Assembly: GCA_030685235.1 (NCBI GenBank)
Contig: MU839135.1
Location: forward strand, 124,001-188,000
Length of the DNA stretch: 64,000 nt
DNA from: Copromyces sp. CBS 386.78
Lineage: Eukaryota; Ascomycota; Sordariomycetes; Sordariales; Sordariaceae
Reading direction: 5' to 3'
Shown here: one piece after another, positions 55,394 to 64,000 of the stretch
Layout: each line of letters opens with the position of its first letter
Numbering within the stretch: the stretch's first letter is position 1
The notes under the pieces: generated by a model
Seen by the model: the letters and a program-made list of their open reading frames with translations, nothing else
Told to the model about the DNA's origin: nothing
The model's database searches: none
Translations under genes and position numbers: made by a program

Positions 55394-56204
55394 CTACTGG
55401 AGACCCTTGAGATATACGTCACTATCACATATTAGCTCGTATTCAGTTAACTTCCCGCGGCCACCCTGACTGGACCGGCAAGATGGAGCGAAGTAGCCGA
55501 CGAGAGAAAACCTACAAGATCAAATCCGCGTTCGGAGGAATATGGCCGTGAAATCCCCTGGTGGAATGATATCGAGTCAGCATATGTATGGACTTCAACT
55601 CCAAATAGACAGCTTCGAAACTGTTGTATCTGCGGATGGGCATGAACCACATGGATCGAGCCAAAAGGACCTGTTGATTACTCACCGCTCTCCATACCCA
55701 TAATCACTATTCCCGTCAGTATCACTATTCACCTTCTCTCCTTGACTGACACATCGTCCACTCCGGGATAACTCACCTAGAAATATCCAACGTCGCCTTC
55801 TCGCCAACCTTCATTTCCAATACGGCCTCATCCCATCCTATGTCCAATAAAACCCACATCAGTAAAGTCTCCGAGACATAAAAAGTGGACTGATAGTGGG
55901 ACCATCCATACATACCTCTGATGAGCCTTCCAACCCCAATTTGCGTGATAAAATGCCCACGGCCGATCGAGGTGTCGAACCTGGAAACAAACAACAGTGT
56001 TGGTTAAAAGTAACGATAATTAGGGAGGAAGTACCGAGAGAGAGGGAAATGTTGTGAGGAGAGAAAAGAAGGAACATACTGAGCTCCCTTGGCATCCGCC
56101 TGGCTCAAGTCTTTCAACCAGCCAGTATACTCGATAATAACCGTTTGTCCAGCTTGCGGTTGCGGCCCGGTGCCAGGGACGTGGGTGATTTTGTTGACTC
56201 CCAT
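55394..56204 (-). CDS. FKBP-type peptidyl-prolyl isomerase (FKBP12-like), six exons
   Basis: Exons 56204-56080, 55980-55916, 55837-55777, 55706-55686, 55557-55516 and 55421-55394; all five junctions keep frame; 113 aa, the length of FKBP12. Visible FKBP residues include Y26, F43-D44, the segment GRLIRGWDEAVLEMKVGEKA with W65, then DYGYGERGFHGHIPPNADLI with Y88, and F105. These line the FK506/proline pocket in the family. A short insertion (KDLSQADAKGAQ) precedes the FD motif. The enzyme catalyses cis-trans isomerisation of prolyl bonds and would bind FK506 or rapamycin. No signal peptide, so cytosolic or nuclear. Intron density is high for so small a gene. Confidence 0.9.
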
Positions 56205-59200
56205 TGTGTTGTTGTGTTGTTGTTGCTTGCTTGTTTGCTTCTTGTCTGTGTTCCGGCGAACAAGTGAGTGGCCGAGCAGAAAGATCTATATTCTCGACGA
56301 ATGTGGTCCGTTCAAGCCCCGCCCAGCTTTATATACCCAATTTCCTAGCCAGGTGTGTTCTTTCTCCAAACGTCCGATTTTAGGCAATTTGTTCTTTCCA
56401 ACTTGCCCACTCACCTTACTCAAACTCAATCACAAAACCAACTGATATCCGATCACGATCTAACCCTTTCTCTAGATATCGATATTAATGTCGATGGATA
56501 TCGTCGATCTCCGATCCTCTATCTATCACTAGCTCACTACTAGTGAGAGGTAGATTTCTCGGCCCAATTTGACCCTAGTTCAAGTCTAGACTGTGGAAGA
56601 ATGTCCGAGTGACCGACACCGAATCCCTTAGCCAAGAGTGGATAAGGTATGCTTCGTGTGCTGGAGAAGGGTGCGGATCAGAAAGCTAGCGTGGTGTGAT
56701 GAGTCCCCGAGCCGATTGGGAGGAGAGATGAAGAGGTTTGTCAGCGATGAGCTAAGTCGGGGACTTGGCCGTTAACCGATAACCACACACACGGAATTTC
56801 CTGATGTTTCTCGAAGCGAACGGTGAGAGTATTCTTTGAAGTTTGATGTGACGTGACCTGGGGCACATGGACCAGATCTCGATCGCGTGGAGTCTCCTAA
56901 AGACGGATCCGTTCGCTCCTGGAGCCTAAACAGCGTTCCGTAAACTATCCGAGTCAAGGCTAACCTTTCGAGTCGACGAACTAGGGGACCGGGGGAATGA
57001 CAAGGACAAGGTAGGATGGGAGGACGACAAGTCCAACGGCGTGACTTGGTTACCCCTGGGGGCAGATCCGGCACCTAGTGCGGAAAGGCAGGGACCCAAC
57101 ACAACGGTAGCGATACCTGGAAGTTTGTGATAGTGACCGTGATGGCAGGCAGCACCGAGTTGAACGACTAAGGAGTGTGGAGATGAGCCAGGACAACGTC
57201 AGGTTTTTCTTCTTCTTCCTCTCACTAGTTCGGAAAGGGTCTGATTCCGAAGAAGACAAGGAGACGACCGAGCAGGAGCTGATGAACATGTGCCAGGAAC
57301 TAGGGATGAGTCGTTGCTGGTTTGCCGTTTGTGATCTAATGCGTGGACGAATGAAGTAGCAAGGAGAAAAGGCCGGTGAAAGTGCCGAAAGAGGGGAGAA
57401 CCGACCCATATTTGAAGGAAGTCTGGAAGCAGCCCACCTGGATGAGACAACTGGAAACCTCGAGCCCGTGGCACTTGCCCGGTCTTGTTGGTATTATTGG
57501 GACTTTCGGACTGGAGTGTGAATTCCAAGTGAGGTTGGTCGTGGAAGTGGGCACTGGGGAGGAGCTACCTTGCCTTCCACTTGGGTGGTCGGGTAGAGTG
57601 CTCATTGGGGCCAAGTACCTTCCCGCGGAATTTGTGATGACTCGTAGATCTCGCCTGCATACAAGTCGGTAACTGGCATATGTGGTCTACGATTCCATCT
57701 CTTGCAAATCCGGACTCGGACCGGGATAGTGTGTATCTTGCCGCGTGGGCGGTAAGATAGATGTAGCCTTGACTCCCGTTTCAAGCCTCGCATGTCGCGT
57801 GGTACAGTTTTCGATCGGTACTAATGAGATTTGCAAGGGTACAGTAGACGGCCAACGACCCCCGGGCTGTTACCTTTGCATACCACCTGGACACGCATTA
57901 ATATTGTTAGATGGATACCCACGTGTGATGTGATGTGATTTCGTACCATTGGAGACGAGGGCGGCTGGTTGTAAAAAAAGGAAAAAGGAGTGCCAACAGA
58001 CTTCTCCTTTACCGGTAACCACCAGAAGCTTGGGTAGAGTGAAACCAGCAAGTCTGCCAAAGTGAGGTAACGGCAAAGTCTGACCAAGCCATGAACAAAT
58101 CTCTTCTTGGAACATCCGCTGGGAAGCCGGCTCGATGAGAATGATATTGTGGCCCTGCTGATACCAGCCTCCGACCTTTATCCGGTCATTTACAAGACCC
58201 CAATATCACAAAGGATATCTCACCACATTTCCTCCAGAGGGTTGCTGACCGAACTGGATGCCCCGATCTCGGATAACTACCTCAATCACCCCCTGCCTTT
58301 ATGCATTCCAGCATCTTGATGCAAGGCAAGCAAGTCAGATCTGGGACGGGAGGCGACAGGACTTCATCCGCTGATTGCTTCTTTCTGAAGGTTTCGAGGC
58401 CCATTTCCCCGATGACGCTCACTTTGGTGGCTTTCTTCGCGAGGCTCTCTGCTGCCCGTTTCTCCTTTCTCCAGGATCGTTCCTTTTGCCAAACTATTAC
58501 GGCTAAAGAACATTTCTGGACTGAGTCAAGTTTGCGCCCTGACACACGCCAACAGCGCCGTTGTCCATTTCAAGCCGTTGTCCATGTTGGTGACTGCAGG
58601 ACCGCTGATCCACGACGGATTACAGCTGTCTGAAATGAGGAACGTGCAGAGTATGGTCTCAGGATCATGCCCCATACCGGCTTAATCCGCTAAAAGGATG
58701 GTTGATGCTTTGGTTGGTACAATTGACGAGAAAGGTGCGCCCATATTTGCTCTGCATAAGACATAGCATGAACCCTGTGCCACGTTATGGCCCCCTGGCG
58801 TTTAGCCCGGGCACATGGTAGATGATACATCACAATATCATTTTGAGATAGCAGCCGATCTGAAAAGGGAGCCATGGGGTTGCTCATATCGTGGATAATG
58901 CTTTCCGAAGGGGTGATTAATCAATCTTTCATTCGTTCAGTTGCTGGTGATGCTTCCCTTTGCCACAGAGCTCAACTATAAATGGTGTGTAGACGGCCGA
59001 GATGCACGGTACCTTGTAATATGTGAGCCAGGTAATAGGGAAGTGGTAACCGACAAGTAAGTATATGTTGTGCGATTGATCGACAACATTGCACTGTTGA
59101 GCAACACCACATCGATCGTCGCCGTTGTGATGTTGCTTCAGACCGACCTGGCAGCCGTCTAGCACGCACAGGCTTTGGGCGTTCAGTTCCTGGGACATCC

Positions 59201-62200
59201 CGACCCTTCTGCCACTATCACCGCGATCTTATTAGAGACCGGTGTGCCACTGCAGTGATCAATGGCAAATATAACGAGGTTCCGGCAACCGGCATGCTGA
59301 ACCAAACAGGTCGAATCGAAAACTTGTAGCGGATATCAGTTGAGATCCCGATGTGACGAATGGGCCAGGTTGCATGATTCCCTTGACTTCTTTCCTGTTG
59401 TGCGAGCGGACCGGCAACTATGCCCTCCGCAGTGTGCCAGCGGCTGCCTTTCTACCAGTTCAGATCTGGTCTCTGTCTGGTGTTGAGATTCGAAGACGCG
59501 ATCATCCGTCGGGTCCAAGATAAAACCAGCCCTGGTGCGGTAGCCATCCGTCAAGCCCCGTCTTCTTTGTACCAACACAATAACACGGTCCGACGTCTGA
59601 TTATCAGTTCAAAACCTCGACTCGCTGACTGCTCTGGATTTACAGCGGGTACTGACTTGACTCCAGAAGCTGTTGACCGCGAGAACTTGGGGTTGCGCAA
59701 TAAACTGAGGTTCTGCCGCCTTGCAAGACTCAACTTCAAATACCGCCACTTTTAACCTATCATTGGCACAGGGTAGCTGGGCTCAATATGCGGTGTCAGT
59801 GTTGCAGTTCGGGCGATGGCAGGCACCGTGTCTCGATCTGCGCAACCACAAACTGCGTGTCTTGTGAAAATGGCGGCAACTGCTGGTAAAGCGTGGGGTG
59901 AATGGCGAGTATAAAAATTGGTGGATTTAGCAACTGTACCCGAGCTCATCAACGAAGCAGCTAACCGGGAATCTGGGTCATAGGCTCGGGGGCCCTGACA
60001 TTTCCCTTCCGCTCAAGCTCTTTTGTGGTTGAGTGCGTTCGAAGACCAAGCCGCTTGTACCGCTGATGAATTTGAGCACTCCGACTCAATCGTTGATGGC
60101 TACTTCAGGTTTATCGCAGCTCGAGCAGCCGGAGTGTGGATGCTTCGCGTCGGGTGCAGTATGCCCCATCATATTCAAACCTGCAGTTCATCCAGGGCTT
60201 CAGGTTGCAAGATAGACTGGTGAAAAGTCTTTGAGCCTTTTACACAGCCTACTCTAGTCTCCAGAGTGAAAGGCCAGCCAGGAGAGTATCTGGATGATTG
60301 CCGTCTGGTTGCTTAAGCATGAGGTCACTGAATGGTCTCAAGTATGACCGAACTGTCGAAACAGGCGTCACACGTTGGTAGTCTAATGTTTTGTAAATTT
60401 TCGAGTCCATCTCCGACCGTTGTTGATAGTTCCTGACGAGAGCTCCTCAAGGCTTTGTATGGCTGTGCTTGTGAGGAAAGCCGTCATCGCATCCACTGGA
60501 GCATCCAGAGGTAATGCCATATGAAAATACTCAGGATCTTTCTACTCGTTTCGCCCCTTCCTCGGAACCTCAAGATGTAGACAGATACAGCCAAGCAACG
60601 AGGCGTTGTGTTTTCATGTTGATCGTCACACTTGTGATTCAGGCTTGAGGCTGACTGCACGATATCTACTGTACCTGAACGTGCTCAAAGAAATAGCCCA
60701 ATCGTCATGCATCCCGAACAAATCTGTGTATCATGAACGGGTAAAAATGTTTCCGCGGAGCAAATAAGGAAGAAAATAAATGTCCAAGGTGGTGTATAAC
60801 AGCAGGCCCGGACGTCCCATTGAGCCTCCGATGACTTTTTTCTGTATTTGCACCGTCCAGCTCCAACGTCCGTTGCAGTGATTCTTCCCTCGGCCTTGCT
60901 TGCTCAACACCAATAGTTGACAAATAGAACAAAGCGATAAAGATGTGATAGCGCTGGCATCACTTACCGTGCGGGAAGTTGAAGTGAACGTATGAACAAT
61001 CATCCCAACTTGGGGTTTGCCGTTGGTGATTCGACACTTGGAGGCTATCCATTCGCGTTGGAGCCATCCCGAATTCCCGAAACACCATGATCTCTGTGTA
61101 GGTATGACCATTTGTGGAGATATGGGCTATGTTACCATGCGGATGAATTGGCCACGGCACAACTGTTGGCTACCCATTACCTGTTGTTTCCGGTAACTGG
61201 CAAAGAAACCCAACAGAAGATCCGTTCCCATACTGTAATCAGCAAGTAGCTGGAGGAGCAGAGACACTCGCCGGTGAGCCTCGGTAGGCGACCCATACAT
61301 ATAAAAGCAGAAGCCTCTTGCCTTCTCACGGGCCAACTTGTGGCAGATACTTGGAATGCTGAGGATGACACTCGGGGGTGATGGTCCTACAAACCCTAAA
61401 TGGTGCGAGTTTGTCTGGCGGGGAGCTTCTTCGGACGGGGGCACGATGACAGGAGAAGAGCCTCATTGGACTCACTGGGACTGTTTCTCCTTTTGCAAAC
61501 AAGGAAGGCACAGAGATTATTGATGAAGCAGGATAACCGCGGGGACAACACAGGGTGTTGCACGGCAGCGCTCCCACACATTTGCCGGACCATGGGCATG
61601 TCTGGGTGGCTTGCCGATATGGTACTATTCCATATTATGCCCAAACTATGGGAGCAGCTTGCACGTTGCCTCGTAGTGTAATTAATCCGTGTGAAAAGGG
61701 AACAATCTGTGGCGATCCAGGAGGCAGATGGCAGATTACCTTGTGCTGGCTGCAACATGTAAAATGAAAAACAGACGCGGAGGATGCGAACTAGTAGTTC
61801 TTGGACAGCAAACTGTCCCGAAGTTATCCAGAAGGGGAGATGGGGTATTATGGAGTGCCAAAAGCGGCCAGAACTGTTGAAGATCAGCAACGGCTTTTGC
61901 TCGCGGTCCCCCGCTAGTCGTGGTCGCATGAAGAACAAGGGACGGGGCTTGACGAGGTGCGAGGGTGGGAGAGGCTTGAGAAGTTTGGATGGGGGGCCGA
62001 GTCCTCTCGGATGGCAGGCTGGGCGTACAAGGTACGGAGTACAAGGCTGTATATAGAAAAACCGAGGCAGAGACACGAGGTGGGACCGTTTTGGCGCCGC
62101 CGTTTTGTTTCCCTTGCGAGTCTTGGATCTCTTGAAGAAACACTTGTGGTTTGGTTGAAGTCTGTCTTGTTCCACGCTGGCGGTCTCTCCTTTGTTCCTG

Positions 62201-64000
62201 GCAAGATTATGAGGTCAATATTTGGTTTGACGTATGCCATGCCACATGCTGCATGATGAGTTCTCCTGACAGGTACGAATTGCAGGGCTTGAGGCTCTGT
62301 CGTTGATGAATATCGTGGGAATGTTCGATTCGTTGTTCCATTGAAAGGAGGCAGTGCCAATTCTTTGACCAAGCGATGGAGACTGTCGTGGTGTTGGCCA
62401 TGTTGGGCCGTCCTTGGCGGTCATGTCGTGATAACCAACCCTCCATGTTGGCGGAAAAGCCCACAATTCCACCCGCCATAAGCACACGACCGGCATTTGT
62501 AGGCATTTGTAGGTAGGCAATGGCAGTGGTGAAAAGGATTCGGTAAATTGGTTCAGTTGGTTCCATGGCAAGAAAAGGCGGCCGGTCCAGCTCTTTTATT
62601 TAGCCGATGCTGGATACTGGGCCAGCCAGATGAGTGGGAGCGAGTAGCGACATGACAAAGCCACTGCCGAGATGTTTTTTCGTGTTTCTCGATTCCACGA
62701 ACACCTTGTGCCCGTTGGTGGTGTCCCGTTGTGGCATTGTAGGGCCGGTCCCAAGAGGCCGGAATGGCGCAAGCGATGCCGCAGCGACACGCGTGGAAGA
62801 GACGCCGGGACGGGGGGAAGGGGGAGGTGAGGTGGAAGGGAGTTTTTGGCGAAGGCGACGGCGGCAAGGGCAGTGATGACGAGAAGGGTTCGGATGCAAC
62901 TGAACACAAGAGAAACGGAGTTGACGGCCCTAGCATGGACAAGGGAAGAGAAAAGAGAAATGGTTGAAACGATCCGAAAGTGTGCCCAGCTGTGCAAGTG
63001 GAGGTGCAAGCTGTGGTGTGTTGCGCGCTCGGTGCCTTCCCTTGAGAAGGACCTCTCCCCTTGTCGCTTCCCCTTGCAGAGGTGGGGAGAAGGTTAAGCA
63101 AGCCAATCGCTGCTCGTCTTTCGTCAGGAACAGCGAGGACCGGACCCACTCAGCCCACCAAGTGGAAGCGGCAAGGGACCGTAGAGGTGCACGGTGCTTG
63201 AAGTGGAGGGGACGGGACAAGCAGCAGCGACTGGCGGCATCAAATTCATTCGAAATTCAATTGATACACGCCGGGCAGCCAACCAGACAAGCCGACCAGT
63301 CCAGGCTCCACCAACCTTCAACCAAGGCTAAATATCGTCTACACTGCATTTTTGCACATTTCAGCTTCGCAGTCAAACAGCCAGAACAAGCCACTTGTGT
63401 GACCAAGTGGGTGGTACAAGAAACAACTTTCATGGTGACAAGACGTCCATCTTTTTAGGAATTCGAGTTGCCGTCGGGAGCAGGTGCTTGTTGTGTGCAG
63501 TTGCGAACTTGCGCGCGATGCATGGAAGGAAGGAACCGTGGGCCCGCCCCAGTTTGTACTATTTCCATCTCTCCACAGCGGGCACAAATAGAAGAGGGGA
63601 AACGCGGGAGGGAAGTCCAGATGGAAGATGAGGAAAACTCGTCCAAGGTCCGGGCCATTAATCCCAATATTGCCTCATCCAACGAGAATGCGCAGAGCTT
63701 TTCGTTCAATTGCTTCCCCCCTTCTATGGCTTAGACTACTGCGTCAATGAGGACCGGACATAACTTAAGCAAGGTCAATGCAGAATCCAAGTAGGAGTGC
63801 TGATTAAGACAGACGCTTTGACACCCCTTTCCCGCTGTCACTATAAACTAGACTTGGACGACAACTTCAATTTATCAAATTGGACACTGCAGAGCCCAGA
63901 GCCCAGACGGCCTTTCCCTTCACGTCGGGAAAAAATAGCGCGCACTATCGTCAGCCACCACGATATTATTGGAAGCCCACCTGGCTCGTGGTTGAGGTCG
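56205..64000. other. 7.8-kb region without a supportable gene
   Basis: The longest frames (61396-62175 and 62553-63149, both minus) begin at or run through non-ATG codons, have shuffled composition and no domain. A small frame at 63621-63734 (+), starting ATG and reading MEDEENSSKVRA, could be a uORF or short exon but stands alone. Base composition is not strongly AT-rich, so this does not look like a RIP-ravaged repeat block. It may be a long upstream regulatory region or leader of a gene right of the window, or a non-coding RNA locus. Confidence 0.4.

Noticed and set aside
56595..56690. tRNA-like words (gtccgagtg, gccaagagtggataagg)
   Set aside because: No B box (GGTTCGANTCC), no acceptor-stem pairing and no cloverleaf could be drawn.
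61396..62175. 259-codon minus-strand frame
   Set aside because: Opens at GTG, not ATG, and the product is a mix of Pro/Ser/Arg/Leu with no recognisable fold; overlaps other equally long chance frames.
62553..63149. 198-codon minus-strand frame
   Set aside because: No domain, low-complexity Ser/Pro stretch, and overlapping frames of similar length on both strands.
1..64000. Dispersed 5S rRNA, tRNA or CRISPR
   Set aside because: I looked for the internal promoter boxes and the conserved 5S words on both strands and saw none; the short repeats present are eukaryotic microsatellites, not spaced CRISPR units.

Overview
The window is nuclear DNA from a filamentous ascomycete, most likely a Neurospora or a close relative in the Sordariaceae. 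This rests on intron style (51-120 nt, GTA/GTG donors, CTAAC-like branch sites), many ACCTACCT/GGTACCTA runs, low-complexity Q/G/P-rich proteins, a decayed gene copy, and conserved fungal proteins (UBA1, TFIIF alpha, BUD13, a quinate-repressor-like protein). Coordinates of multi-exon genes were worked out by hand from splice signals and reading phase; every model listed keeps frame through all its junctions.

Layout. 1-2064: 3' part of a SANT-domain, Rrn5-like protein (+). 2415-5188: two tandem 2EXR-domain genes (-). 6593-9161: a quinate-repressor-like three-domain protein (-), divergent from a Zn2Cys6 regulator at 10537-12089 (+). 13122-13938: unknown conserved-looking protein (-). 17196-18341: BUD13/Cwc26 (+), converging on TFIIF alpha at 19271-21717 (-). 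The divergent promoter of TFIIF alpha holds a 638-bp TIR element (22192-22829). 23717-27280: a Cid1-type nucleotidyltransferase (+). 28355-43224: a one-strand array of six intact or nearly intact 2EXR genes and one 2EXR pseudogene, all (+). 44011-45349: omega-like glutathione transferase (-), divergent from an orphan nuclear-type protein at 45846-49128 (+), whose 1247-nt first intron carries a hierarchical repeat. 50812-54267: ubiquitin E1 (-). 55394-56204: FKBP (-). 56205-64000: no supportable gene.

Three things stand out. First, the eight 2EXR genes share an architecture: an LPxE(I/V/L)x motif, an LGAxCR...EAYAEYF block, and a phase-0 intron just before a short terminal exon. In seven genes that exon is 81-99 nt, and in most it encodes an H-(I/L/F/C)-G...P tail. 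Second, the intron-1 repeat of the gene at 45846 holds six copies of one hairpin whose stem changes in compensating pairs, which suggests selection on a folded RNA or DNA form. Third, a PIF/Harbinger-like MITE with a perfect TAA target duplication sits in a housekeeping promoter. Housekeeping genes (RNA polymerase I and II factors, splicing, ubiquitin activation) are interleaved with the expanding accessory 2EXR family; no operon-like logic links them.
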